DNA of 64,000 nt. Origin: an uncultured Clostridia bacterium. GTDB taxonomy: Bacteria; Bacillota; Clostridia; Christensenellales; Borkfalkiaceae. Position 1 is the stretch's first letter; each line of letters opens with the position of its first letter. The stretch is from the NCBI GenBank assembly GCA_944341075.1, contig CALVLV010000003.1:1-64000 (forward strand), read 5' to 3'. The position numbers were made by a program, and so were the translations under genes. The notes beneath the pieces were generated by a model that saw nothing but the letters and a program-made list of their open reading frames with translations, made no database searches and was not told the DNA's origin. Below, one piece after another: positions 1 through 9,653 of this stretch.

Positions 1-43
1 CAATTTTCCTTGTCGGCGACGCGTTGGGAAATCTCTTTTATAA

Positions 44-88
44 TGAAAAAAAGCGCCGGGCGCGCACTTTTAAGTCCGCGCCCGCCGC
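44..88 (-). terminator. Intrinsic terminator of the DUF1461 operon
   Basis: A GC-rich hairpin (GGGCGCG at 58-64 pairs with CGCGCCC at 77-83) is followed on the minus strand by a run of T, seen as the A-run near 46-52. It lies about 30 bases beyond the stop codon of the minus-strand gene. Confidence 0.6.
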
Positions 89-117
89 CTTGACAATACT
101 GCGGCAAACGATTTAAT

Positions 118-831
118 TCAGTTATATTGCCGCTTCTTTTTGTTTAGTTTTGCATTTATTATGCAGTCTGCGGCTATAGTTATGCCCGAAAAGAACACCA
201 GCCCGCAACCTATAAATATGGCGCAGTTCATAAAAAACTGTTCGGGCAGCACGGTTATTATCTCGTCGGTGCGCGGGTCAAACAGCCAGTTGTCCTTGCC
301 GGGGAAGAATATCTGGTGGAACACCTCGAACGCCCTGTCGAAGTCTGAGGCCACCAGCCCGCCCAGAACTATCGGCACTACAAGCGCGCATATCGCCGCC
401 CAGAACGCGGGCGAAAGCCCCGCCGCACAGCCTATTTTGACAACGTGCGTAAAGTGCAGCACAAGTATAATGGCTATTATTCCAAAGCTTGCGCCTGCCA
501 CGGTAACGTCAAGCACAAACAAAAACTTGCAGTCGGCAAAGTGCGCCGCCCCTTCTTCGGAAAACCTGAACACGCCTGCGCCGAACTCCCGCCCGGGCAG
601 CAGCAGATAGTCCATTATCTGGTCAAACGCCTCTCGTATTTCGGCGGCGGTGTGCCCGCTCGCCTCCTCCAGCCCCAGCGGGCCTATCTGCACATAGTAA
701 AACCACCTGTTTATTATGGGCAGGCCTATGGAAAAGGAGATTATAAAGGCAAACACCGCCACGCCCAAAATCACGCTCACGGCAATGTTTACGCCCCTGC
801 AGGCCAGCGGGGGCCTTGTGTTATCTTTCAT
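118..831 (-). CDS. DUF1461 / TIGR01906-type integral membrane protein
   Basis: A 237-residue protein with about four hydrophobic segments: one near the N-terminus, two in the middle and one near the C-terminus. The arrangement fits the TIGR01906/DUF1461 family as I recall it: a SFSIGLPI first helix, an extracytoplasmic loop with an HFADCK motif, and a later NWLFDPRTDEII-LP stretch. The family has no established function. I chose the ATG at 831 because an AGGTGA ribosome site overlaps the upstream stop codon just before it; an upstream start at 864 would overlap the neighbour by about 29 bases. It is probably co-transcribed with the YhhN-like gene, which ends 4 bases upstream. The family call rests on recalled motifs, not a search. 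Confidence 0.7.
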   Translation of the reverse strand: MKDNTRPPLACRGVNIAVSVILGVAVFAFIISFSIGLPIINRWFYYVQIGPLGLEEASGHTAAEIREAFDQIMDYLLLPGREFGAGVFRFSEEGAAHFADCKFLFVLDVTVAGASFGIIAIILVLHFTHVVKIGCAAGLSPAFWAAICALVVPIVLGGLVASDFDRAFEVFHQIFFPGKDNWLFDPRTDEIITVLPEQFFMNCAIFIGCGLVFFSGITIAADCIINAKLNKKKRQYN

Positions 832-835
832 ATGG

Positions 836-1627
836 TCACCTGTTGTCCTTATCGCCAATTTCAATAGTTTTTAACGGGGAGGACAGCGCCAACAGCACCT
901 GCGAGGGGAAGTAGAATACCCATATCAGTATGTTTATGGCGTACAGTCCGCCTGACGAAATTTTTATTCCCGCCATGCCGCCCGCGTTCAGTCCCACGCA
1001 CACATCGCAGCCTATAAACAGCACAAGGCCCAGGGCAAACAGCAACAGCCCCTTTGTGCGCCCTCTTGCGGCAAGCAGGGCGGCCTCTGCGGCGTTAAAA
1101 ATAAGGTTTATAAAATAAAATGCGGCAATGGCGCCCAACAGCTCGTTCCCCGGCATGATGCACACCGCGGCAACGCACAGCACAACGCTTGCAGCCGCGC
1201 GCACGCTTAAGGCTGCCGCCGTGTATTTTTTGTTGCGCCTGTAAAGTTGTATGCGCGCGCAATACAGCAGCTGGGCGGCGGCAAAAAAGGACAGCGAAAG
1301 GGGGTAAAAGCCGCCAAGCAGCACCATGAATATGTCGGCGCACATGGTGCAGGCAAGCGCGCACATCAGCAGCACGCGGTCGGCCACAACTTCGCGGCAC
1401 CCCGCGCCTTCGCCTTTGCGGCGGGCATCTTCGGCGTTGCTTTTAACCCCGCCTGCCATGTTCAGTGCGGCCAGAATAATGCACAGCGGAACTATGCAGA
1501 ATTCTACCGGCCGCACTTCTATATAAAGGCGCATGGCGTTCATTGCAATGGTGGCAATAAATATGCCCGCTATCGCCGCACCGGTCACGGCGCATGCCGC
1601 GCGCATGGGCGTAAATTTTACTTTCAT
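836..1627 (-). CDS. YhhN-like multi-pass membrane protein
   Basis: A 263-residue, very hydrophobic protein with roughly eight predicted membrane helices. The central stretch, with an acidic residue in the helix (MCADIFMVL), then FFAAAQLLY, and a later GCDV followed by FYFPSQVLL, resembles the YhhN family, whose best-known member is lysoplasmalogenase TMEM86. Similarity is weak and function is uncertain. It is the first gene of a two-gene minus-strand operon with the DUF1461 protein. No convincing ribosome site precedes the ATG, and an internal ATG eight codons in is possible. It could instead be an unrelated membrane protein of the same topology. Confidence 0.45.
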   Translation of the reverse strand: MKVKFTPMRAACAVTGAAIAGIFIATIAMNAMRLYIEVRPVEFCIVPLCIILAALNMAGGVKSNAEDARRKGEGAGCREVVADRVLLMCALACTMCADIFMVLLGGFYPLSLSFFAAAQLLYCARIQLYRRNKKYTAAALSVRAAASVVLCVAAVCIMPGNELLGAIAAFYFINLIFNAAEAALLAARGRTKGLLLFALGLVLFIGCDVCVGLNAGGMAGIKISSGGLYAINILIWVFYFPSQVLLALSSPLKTIEIGDKDNR

Positions 1628-1767
1628 AAAAACAGTTTAACCCAACGGGCGCAAAAAGTAAAGCCACGGCGGGCTCTGCTTCCATATAATTTTGCCTTTA
1701 CACGGCAAATGCAAAAAATTTTACCAAATTTTTGCAAAATTGTGCATACTTTTTTACTTTTAAGTAA

Positions 1768-1976
1768 TATAATATAGTTGTAAGCGGAGGGAAATCTGCT
1801 GCAAAAATCCTTGAACGCTGCGCAGTAAAGCGGGCGGACGGAAGGGGGACTTGTGTGCTTTCAGGAAAAAATTTTTGCGCGGCAAAAATTTTTTCCGTGA
1901 GAGTGCCGCCAAAGATCCTTAAACAGAATATACGGTTTTTAACCTGCAACGGCGGAGCTTAAGGCTCCGCCTTTTT
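1768..1976 (+). ncRNA. Candidate structured noncoding RNA in the 1628-2170 gap
   Basis: The 540-base gap before the ATPase gene has no credible protein gene. It contains a TATAAT box (1768-1773) with a poor -35, then about 180 bases of hairpin-rich sequence. This includes a 15-bp perfect inverted repeat of A/T tracts (1864-1878 with 1882-1896, three-base loop) and ends in a clean intrinsic terminator (1951-1976). A promoter-like box, internal structure and a terminator with no open frame suggest a small RNA transcript. A 6S-like RNA is one possibility, but I cannot assign a family. The A/T hairpin resembles the last hairpin of the dispersed RNA-like elements elsewhere in the window. Confidence 0.3.
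1951..1976 (+). terminator. Intrinsic terminator
   Basis: An 8-bp perfect stem GGCGGAGC/GCTCCGCC with a five-base loop is followed by TTTTT. Confidence 0.75.
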
Positions 1977-2006
1977 AATGCCGTTAAGCCGACAGGCAAA
2001 ATGCTT

Positions 2007-2036
2007 AAGCGCCCTGCGTTTGTCGCGGGCGCTTTT
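2007..2036 (+). terminator. Second terminator-like hairpin before the ATPase gene
   Basis: Stem AAGCGCCC (2007-2014) pairs with GGGCGCTT (2027-2034) and is followed by a short T stretch. It is weaker than the one at 1951. Confidence 0.4.
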
Positions 2037-2170
2037 GTGTGCGGCGTTGTAATACGCGGCGGACGGGCTGAATATGTATATACATATAAAAATAAAAGGT
2101 CGGCGGGTAAGTTGCGGCGGCGCAGAGTTGTGCGCCTGCCGCATGCGCGCGGTTTTGCAAGGGGTGTGGC

Positions 2171-4801
2171 ATGTATAATTTTTACAACGGCAGCGGCAGG
2201 CAGGCGCTGGAAAGGCTGAACTCTTCGCCCATAGGCCTGGGCGGGCAGGAGGCGGCGCGCAGGCTGGCCTCGTGCGGGCGCAACGCGCTTGAAAAGGGCA
2301 AAAAGGCGGGGTTTTTAAAACTGCTGCTCTCCCAGTTCAAGGACGTAATGACCATTCTCCTCATCGCGGCGGCGGCAGTCACAGCCATAATAGCCTTTGT
2401 TTCGGGCGACCGCGCCGACCTTACCGATACATTCATAATACTTTTCATCATCTTTCTCAACGCAATAGTGGGCACGGTGCAGCAGTACCGCGCCGACAGG
2501 GCGATAGAAAACCTTAAAAAACTTTCGGTGTGCAAAGTCAGGTGCGTAAGGGACGGCAAGGACTGTGTTGTGGACAGCGAAGAGCTTGTCCCCGGCGACG
2601 TCATCGCCCTTTCCGAAGGCGACATGGTGCCCGCCGACTGCCGCATACTCTCATGTGCTGCCTTAAAGTGTGACGAAAGCGCCCTCACCGGCGAAAGCGC
2701 CGGCGAACTGAAGAGCGCCGACCCTGTAGAGGGCAGCGGCGTTCAGCTTGCCTCGCAGTCAAATATACTCTTTTCCTCGTCGTATGTTTTAAGCGGCACG
2801 GCTACCGCCGTGGTATTCTCCACGGGCATGAATACAGAGATAGGCAAAATAGCGGCAATGCTCACCGAGGCAAAGCCCGCGCCCGCCCCGCTGGAGCGCA
2901 GCCTGAACAAGCTGGGCAAGTTCATAACGGGGTTCGTGCTCGCCGTAACGGCGGTGATATTCATACTTTCGCTGATAGTCAGGCGCGAGGGCATTGCGCA
3001 GAACTTTATGACGGCCGTTGCCATTGCCGTTGCCGCCATTCCCGAAGGGCTGCCCGCCGTAGTCACCATAATCATGGCCATGGGTGTGCAGCGCATGAGC
3101 AAAAAACACGTGGTCATACGCAAGCTGCGCTCGGTGGAAACGCTGGGCGGGTGTAACTATGTCTGCACAGACAAGACGGGCACGCTCACCGAAAACAAGA
3201 TGAGGGTGACGGATGTGGTATGCCCCGACAGTGCAAAGCAAAAGCTGTATGCCTGCATGCACGCCTGTGTGGACGTAAAGGGGCAAAGGGGTGCATATAT
3301 GGGCGATCCAACCGAGGTCGCCGTAAAGGAATATGCCTGCCTTAACTCTGCCGAGCCCGCCGCCGTGCGTACGGGCGAAATACCCTTCTCCTCCGAAAGG
3401 AAGATGATGTCTGTGGCGGTAAACTGCCGCGGCGAAAGCCTTGTGTTTTCCAAGGGCGCGCCCGACGTGCTGATATCAAGGTGCACAAAAATTTTTGCAG
3501 AAGGCGGCGTGCGCCGCATTACTGCGCGCGACGTTGATAAGATTTTGGGCATGACCGACGAAATGAGCGGCCGCGCACTGCGCGTGCTGGCGTTTGCCTG
3601 CGCCGATGGCCAGCTTAAAGAGAGCGGGCTTACCTTTATAGGGCTGTGCGGCATGACCGACGGCCTTAAGGAGGGCGTACCCGAAGCCGTTGCCGAGTGC
3701 GTGCGCGCCGGCATAACCACAGTCATGCTCACGGGCGACCACAAACGCACGGCGTTTGCCATAGCCAAAAAGGCGGGCATAGCCCAAGGGGAGGAGCAGG
3801 TGCTCTCGGGCGAGCAGATAGACGCCATGACCCCTTCGCAGCTGCGCGAGGCCGTTAAAACGTGCACGGTCTTCGCCCGCGTAACGCCCCGCCATAAAAA
3901 CGCCATAGTGGGCGCCATACAGAGTAGTGGCGGCGTGGTGGCCATGACGGGCGACGGCGTGAACGACGCCCCGGGTATAAAGTCGGCCGATATAGGCATA
4001 GCCATGGGTTCGGGCACGGACGTGACAAAAAATGCCGCCGATATGGTGATAACGGACGACAACTTCACCACAATAGTCGCCGCCGTGCGCGAAGGCAGGC
4101 GCATATTCTCCAACATAAAAAAGACTATATGCTTTTTCCTTGCCACCAACCTTGCGGAGGTGCTGGCGGTGCTTATAGCCTCGCTCGCCTTCTTCAGTTT
4201 CGACTTTCTCCGCTCTACCCAGCTGCTGTGGATAAACCTTATAACCGACAGTTTCCCCGTGCTCGCCCTCGGGTGCGAGCGCGCGGACGACTACTCCATG
4301 CACCGCCCGCCGCAGCGCGCCGAAAAGGCGCTGTTCAGCAAAGAAACGCTGTTTTCGGTGCTGTTCTTCGGCTTATACATGACGGCCGTCACCATAGGCG
4401 TCTTTATAGCTGCCCTGCACATATGGGGCAACCGGACGGCAAGCACCATGACCTTTCTTGCCATATCTTTCCTTGAACTTTTCCACGCGTTCAACACCCG
4501 GTCAGAGCGCGCCTCGGCATTCCGCGGGCTGCTCACCAACAAAATACTGCTTGCAACGGTGGGCGCGGGCGTTGCCGTAAACGTGCTTTTATGCACCGTT
4601 CCGCCGCTTGCAAATGCCTTCGGGCTGTGTGCGCTGAACGGCGTTCAATGGGGCATAGTTGCCGCTCTTTCACTCTCCGTGGTGGCGGTGGGGGAGGCCT
4701 ATAAGTTTGTATTGCGCCTCATCTCGCGCCGCACCGGCAAGGGCAAAAGGCGTGCGCGTGCAAAAATAATCGCCGTGCGCGCAAAGCGCACTTCTGCCTG
4801 A
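2171..4801 (+). CDS. P-type calcium-transporting ATPase (P2 type)
   Basis: An 876-residue cation pump of the SERCA/PMR1-like P2 class, which couples ATP hydrolysis to export of Ca2+, or possibly Mn2+, across the membrane. Visible elements in order: N-terminal cation-ATPase region, two helices (about 60-100), actuator domain with TGES (about 173), PEGLP in the M4 ion-binding helix (about 291), the phosphorylation motif DKTGTLT with the acceptor Asp near 334, nucleotide-binding domain, the hinge TGDGVNDAP near 592, and six C-terminal helices ending in a basic tail. Length is normal for the class. The ATG follows an AAGGGG ribosome site. It is a single-gene unit with hairpins on both sides. Ion specificity cannot be settled from sequence alone. 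Confidence 0.92.
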   Translation: MYNFYNGSGRQALERLNSSPIGLGGQEAARRLASCGRNALEKGKKAGFLKLLLSQFKDVMTILLIAAAAVTAIIAFVSGDRADLTDTFIILFIIFLNAIVGTVQQYRADRAIENLKKLSVCKVRCVRDGKDCVVDSEELVPGDVIALSEGDMVPADCRILSCAALKCDESALTGESAGELKSADPVEGSGVQLASQSNILFSSSYVLSGTATAVVFSTGMNTEIGKIAAMLTEAKPAPAPLERSLNKLGKFITGFVLAVTAVIFILSLIVRREGIAQNFMTAVAIAVAAIPEGLPAVVTIIMAMGVQRMSKKHVVIRKLRSVETLGGCNYVCTDKTGTLTENKMRVTDVVCPDSAKQKLYACMHACVDVKGQRGAYMGDPTEVAVKEYACLNSAEPAAVRTGEIPFSSERKMMSVAVNCRGESLVFSKGAPDVLISRCTKIFAEGGVRRITARDVDKILGMTDEMSGRALRVLAFACADGQLKESGLTFIGLCGMTDGLKEGVPEAVAECVRAGITTVMLTGDHKRTAFAIAKKAGIAQGEEQVLSGEQIDAMTPSQLREAVKTCTVFARVTPRHKNAIVGAIQSSGGVVAMTGDGVNDAPGIKSADIGIAMGSGTDVTKNAADMVITDDNFTTIVAAVREGRRIFSNIKKTICFFLATNLAEVLAVLIASLAFFSFDFLRSTQLLWINLITDSFPVLALGCERADDYSMHRPPQRAEKALFSKETLFSVLFFGLYMTAVTIGVFIAALHIWGNRTASTMTFLAISFLELFHAFNTRSERASAFRGLLTNKILLATVGAGVAVNVLLCTVPPLANAFGLCALNGVQWGIVAALSLSVVAVGEAYKFVLRLISRRTGKGKRRARAKIIAVRAKRTSA

Positions 4802-4854
4802 GATATGTATGTAATTATTATTAAATACAGCCGCGCAAGCGTTTCAAAGAAATA

Positions 4855-4882
4855 ATGCCGTGCATATGCGCACGGCATTTTT
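4855..4882. terminator. Bidirectional terminator between converging genes
   Basis: A 9-bp stem ATGCCGTGC/GCACGGCAT with a six-base loop is followed by T on the plus strand and preceded by an A-rich stretch. It lies between the ATPase and the TIR-PP2C gene, which converge here. Confidence 0.75.
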
Positions 4883-4908
4883 ACTGAGACTGTATTATTG
4901 TGACTGTA

Positions 4909-7356
4909 TTATATTGCCTCTGCTATATCGGGCACGCTCTTCTCATCGGCTACCGGCCTGAAGTGTATGCGCACTATCGTTTTGTCGTCGCAGTGAGCCG
5001 CGCCTATCGCATAGTCCTGTTCGGCAGAGCGGGACATTATCTGTTCTATGCTCATTTCGTTTATCTTTTTTCCGTCGGAGTACTGTATAAAGTTGCTCAG
5101 TCCGTCTGATATCAGGTACACGGTGTCGCCGTACTCAAGGTCTATGTGCGAAATTTTAAAACATTGTGCGGCGCGCGGGTCGCCGTTTGCAACGCCGTAG
5201 CCGAATTCGTTTTCGGGGCAGTTCACAAATCTTTCCATAAGCAGCTCTCTGTCGCGCTCTTTGCCCAGCAGGTCGAATGCAAACGTCGTCTGCTTCTGGC
5301 TGAATACAAGCGTCTGGTTGCCGCGCACAAGGATCCCCATGCAATCTCCGGCACTGCCGTATACAAGCTTGTCGTCGGCAATCAGCGCGGCTATGCATAC
5401 GCACCCCGGCCGTTCGGTTCCGGCATAGCGCTCCTTTCTGCTCTCTATCAGTTCCGCTATGCTCTTGTTTGCGGCCTCAAAGGCCTCTGCCAGCAGCGAT
5501 TCGGCCGAAGATATGCCCGAAGCAAGCGCCATGTTCCTGCCAAGCCGTCCGCCCATTTCGCTGCACAGCGTCTTGGCAATGTCCGCCGCTATGCTGCCGC
5601 CGTATCTGGCATATTCGTCCCGCTTGCGCGATATGCCGTCGGCAACTATGTATACCTTATTTTTGTCGTCGGCAAAATAGCTGTCCTCGTTAGGTCTGCC
5701 GCCGCCGTCTGCATAGGTTATGTCGTTGGGCGCAGTGCCGCTTTCGCTGGTCACTCTGCGTATAGTCGCGTTGAATTTTTTTGCCAGCACCCCGCACAGC
5801 CTTTCCGTATGAATGGTTATTTCCGGTTCGCGGCTGCGCGCTATGACAACGGCATCTTCATCGAATATCGAAAAGAGCATCTCCATAGTGCGCGCGTTGA
5901 GTTTTTCGGCTATCTCCCTGCTGCCGTTGCGCATTACGTCGGCAACCGCGCGCGAAATGCTCTTCTGCCCGGTAAGGTCTATGCATATCACCGGCTTATC
6001 GTATTTTTTTATAAAGTTCAGCTCCTTATACACGGCCTCGCTTATCATAAAATCTTTGCTCAGGTAACATATCACGCATGCGGCGTTCTTTATGCGGTTT
6101 TCCACCGTTTCGTACCACTTTTCGCCGGGTATTGTGCCCCTGTCATACCAATACCTTATCCCCTGTTGCGCCATTTCGAGTATGTCTACGTATACCGGTT
6201 TGAAGTCTTTGGTACTGTAACTTATGAATACATAGTCCTCAAAGTCGGTGCAGCCCAGGCGCGGCCTGTATTGTGCGGGCGGGCACTGCTTGCTGTTTAT
6301 TATGTCCAGCTTTTCCCGCCCTGTTTTCAGGCTTCTGGTAAGTTTTTCCTTGTCGTCCTGTGCGGCTACATGGTTCTGCACCAGTGCACGGAAGGCTATA
6401 TATCTCGCTATTCGTATCTCATAGTCAGAGGCGGAGGGACTCTCTTTCGACTGCGCCGAAGAAAGCAGCTGCATAAGTTCGGCCTCTGTTGCGGCAGTTA
6501 TCTTCCTGCCGGCAAGTACCTCGCTGAAGAATATCAGCATTGCTTTAAGGTAGGGGTATTTTGGGTAGTCGGGGTTGTAGCGCAGCGCCTCGTTTATGTA
6601 TGTCGTGGCGGTTTTAAGGTCGCGCATCGTCACTCCGCACGTGTCGCCGTCCTCGGCGCTTTCAAGCAGGGGAACTATCTCGCGGGGGAGCTGGCTGAAT
6701 ATGGCGGCACTCTTTCTGTGCCTTGAAGTGGGGGTCAGGTTGCCGCGCAGATAGCACCGCTCCAGGTAGGACGCCGTTGCCGCGGCATATGCAACCTTTA
6801 CGGCAACGTTTTTACAGCTTTCGGTAAATCCTCTCTTTGACGTGCGCTCTGCCGCAGGCTTCTTTGCCAGCTCGCCAAGCCTTTTCAGCGCACATTCTGC
6901 GCTCAGACGCTGCCGTGCGTACATTCCGCTTATGCCGAAATAGCGTGAGATCACCTCATACGTCAGCGGATAATCTCTGTAAAAGAGTTCGGTATATCTT
7001 GCGGGGGCAAGCAGCTTTTTGAATTTTTCTTCGTCGTAATGGCGGGCATAGTGCAGGCCGATATTGTAAAAAGCCGTGAATGCCGTGTCGGCAGAAATGT
7101 CGTTGCCGAACAAAAAGCCGTCAAGTATCTCCCAGAGCAGGGGCAACAGCGCCTCGCCGTACCGCTCCTCCAGCTTGGTTACAGAAACTATGAACAGATA
7201 GCCGTGGCAGCCCGCCTCTTCGGATATCTCCTTTAAAAAACCGAGCGTTGCGGTGTAGGCCTCGTGGTGTGCAAGTCCGCCAAGGTCGAATTGCCTGTCG
7301 CCGAAGCGTATTTTATTTAAAATGCGTTCGTAAATGCTTTTCTCTTCTTTTGTCAT
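4909..7356 (-). CDS. TIR domain - PP2C phosphatase fusion protein
   Basis: An 815-residue soluble protein of unusual architecture. Residues 1 to about 360 are mostly helical with a TPR-like patch near 250-280. A TIR domain covers about 373-515 (strand VFISYS, BB-loop YDRGTIPGEKW, then SEAVYKEL, whose last Glu, about 445, aligns with the catalytic Glu of TIR NADases). A PP2C-type phosphatase covers about 545-800. It keeps the metal-binding signatures NEDS, VADGI, AGDC, SDGL and DDKT, so it is probably active. The start at 7356 is set by a strong GGGAGGAAAC ribosome site; longer reading lacks one. It has its own consensus promoter. Whether TIR acts as a NADase or only binds partners is unknown. 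Plausible roles are stress or phage-response signalling, but no classic defence gene is adjacent. Confidence 0.8.
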   Translation of the reverse strand: MTKEEKSIYERILNKIRFGDRQFDLGGLAHHEAYTATLGFLKEISEEAGCHGYLFIVSVTKLEERYGEALLPLLWEILDGFLFGNDISADTAFTAFYNIGLHYARHYDEEKFKKLLAPARYTELFYRDYPLTYEVISRYFGISGMYARQRLSAECALKRLGELAKKPAAERTSKRGFTESCKNVAVKVAYAAATASYLERCYLRGNLTPTSRHRKSAAIFSQLPREIVPLLESAEDGDTCGVTMRDLKTATTYINEALRYNPDYPKYPYLKAMLIFFSEVLAGRKITAATEAELMQLLSSAQSKESPSASDYEIRIARYIAFRALVQNHVAAQDDKEKLTRSLKTGREKLDIINSKQCPPAQYRPRLGCTDFEDYVFISYSTKDFKPVYVDILEMAQQGIRYWYDRGTIPGEKWYETVENRIKNAACVICYLSKDFMISEAVYKELNFIKKYDKPVICIDLTGQKSISRAVADVMRNGSREIAEKLNARTMEMLFSIFDEDAVVIARSREPEITIHTERLCGVLAKKFNATIRRVTSESGTAPNDITYADGGGRPNEDSYFADDKNKVYIVADGISRKRDEYARYGGSIAADIAKTLCSEMGGRLGRNMALASGISSAESLLAEAFEAANKSIAELIESRKERYAGTERPGCVCIAALIADDKLVYGSAGDCMGILVRGNQTLVFSQKQTTFAFDLLGKERDRELLMERFVNCPENEFGYGVANGDPRAAQCFKISHIDLEYGDTVYLISDGLSNFIQYSDGKKINEMSIEQIMSRSAEQDYAIGAAHCDDKTIVRIHFRPVADEKSVPDIAEAI

Positions 7357-7387
7357 GTGTTTCCTCCCGCGTTGATCGGTTGTTACG

Positions 7388-7416
7388 ATTATATCACATA
7401 TTGCGTGCCGTTTCAA
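7388..7416 (-). promoter_or_regulatory. Sigma-A promoter of the TIR-PP2C gene
   Basis: On the minus strand, TTGAAA (7411-7416), a 17-base spacer and TATAAT (7388-7393) lie about 30 bases before the start codon. Confidence 0.8.
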
Positions 7417-7532
7417 TAGCGGAGTAAAATTTAATGTGTGTTTGCGCGGCGCGGGACACATTCGGCTGTTTGGGCGTTGAGGCGTTAAAAACAAACATAA
7501 ATTATCAATTTGTGCGTTTTTGTCATTTATGT

Positions 7533-7561
7533 TTTACAACGCCGCGGCAAAGTGGTAAAAT
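7533..7561 (+). promoter_or_regulatory. Promoter of the malic enzyme gene
   Basis: TTTACA (7533-7538), a 17-base spacer and TAAAAT (7556-7561) lie 42 bases before the ATG. Confidence 0.65.
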
Positions 7562-7603
7562 AACATCAAAGAAACAAATGCAATACCGCACAGGAGAAAG
7601 TTT

Positions 7604-8773
<1,170 letters not shown>

Positions 8774-8808
8774 TTCCGGTATATTCTGTAATTAATACGC
8801 ATATAGTT

Positions 8809-8840
8809 ACAGCCGCCCGCAGTCATCTGCGGGCGGCTGT
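8809..8840. terminator. Perfect 14-bp hairpin between converging genes
   Basis: ACAGCCGCCCGCAG pairs perfectly with the reverse arm across a TCAT loop. The T-tract after it is poor on the plus strand. It lies between the malic enzyme and SGNH hydrolase genes. Confidence 0.65.
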
Positions 8841-8866
8841 TCGGTTCTGTTGTTTACAATTTATTT

Positions 8867-9475
8867 TTACATAAGGTGTTTGCGTATTGCCTTTATGGCG
8901 GTGTCGGCTATCAGGCGGGAGCCTCTGTGCGTGGGGTGCACGCCGTCCACCGAATATTCGGTGTAGCGTATCGACTCCGAAAGCCCGTTGAACATTTCGT
9001 CGTAAGCCACAAACTCGTCTGCGGTCTCCATGGCAACGCGGTGAATAATTTCAAGCTCCTTGTTGAACAGCGGGCGTATGCGCAGCTTGTCGGGCGCCGG
9101 CATAAGGAAGGGTTCAAGGCATATAAGCGTTATGCCTGCCTCCTTTATTTTCTTCAGCAGAGCGGTAAAGTCGCGCTCGAACTGCTTTAAATCTAACGTC
9201 TTGCCGTATTTGAACTGGTGCAGGGCGTTGTTTATGCCTATCATCACCACCGCAGCGTCGGGCTTTAAGTCTATAACGTCCGTCTGCACGCGCGCAAGCA
9301 CGTCGCACACCTCGTTGCCGCTTATGCCCTTGTTTATAAGCTGTATGTCCATGTCGGGGTAAATGGGGCGCAGCTTGTCGGCAAGTATCTTAACGTAGCC
9401 GTTGCCCAGCGAATTTTCGTCCGCCCTGTCTCGTTCGCAGTCGGTTATCGAATCGCCTATAAAAACTATCTTCAT
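8867..9475 (-). CDS. SGNH/GDSL-family hydrolase
   Basis: A 202-residue cytoplasmic esterase or lipase-like hydrolase. The four SGNH blocks are visible: GDSIT at the N-terminus with the nucleophilic Ser, the glycine in NKGISGNE, the GINN block, and DGVHPTHRG at the C-terminus with the catalytic Asp and His. No signal peptide is seen. The start at 9475 is preferred over one eight codons upstream because GAGGGA lies just before it. The natural substrate is unknown; relatives remove acyl or acetyl groups from lipids or sugars. Confidence 0.85.
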   Translation of the reverse strand: MKIVFIGDSITDCERDRADENSLGNGYVKILADKLRPIYPDMDIQLINKGISGNEVCDVLARVQTDVIDLKPDAAVVMIGINNALHQFKYGKTLDLKQFERDFTALLKKIKEAGITLICLEPFLMPAPDKLRIRPLFNKELEIIHRVAMETADEFVAYDEMFNGLSESIRYTEYSVDGVHPTHRGSRLIADTAIKAIRKHLM

Positions 9476-9653
9476 ATTCCCTCCCTCAAGGCGATGCAAG
9501 TCCCGTTTTTCCGCGGGTGCGCCGCCATCTTAAAATAGCGCTGTTTTTAAATTTATATTGCTATTTTAACACAGGCGGGCGGCTATTGCAAGCGGCTAAA
9601 GTAAAATAATCTGCAAAATTTTTCATGCGTAAGGGGAGCCGTCTGTAATAATT

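Noticed and set aside
2182..4303. Long minus-strand frames opposite the ATPase
   Set aside because: Low-complexity, His/Tyr- or Ser/Thr-rich shadows of a GC-biased gene; the plus frame has all catalytic motifs.
5146..6726. 526-residue plus-strand frame opposite TIR-PP2C
   Set aside because: An antisense shadow without family features or ribosome site.
7357..7603. Phage-defence island around the TIR gene
   Set aside because: Neighbours are a Ca2+ pump, malic enzyme and a generic hydrolase; nothing else there belongs to a known defence system.
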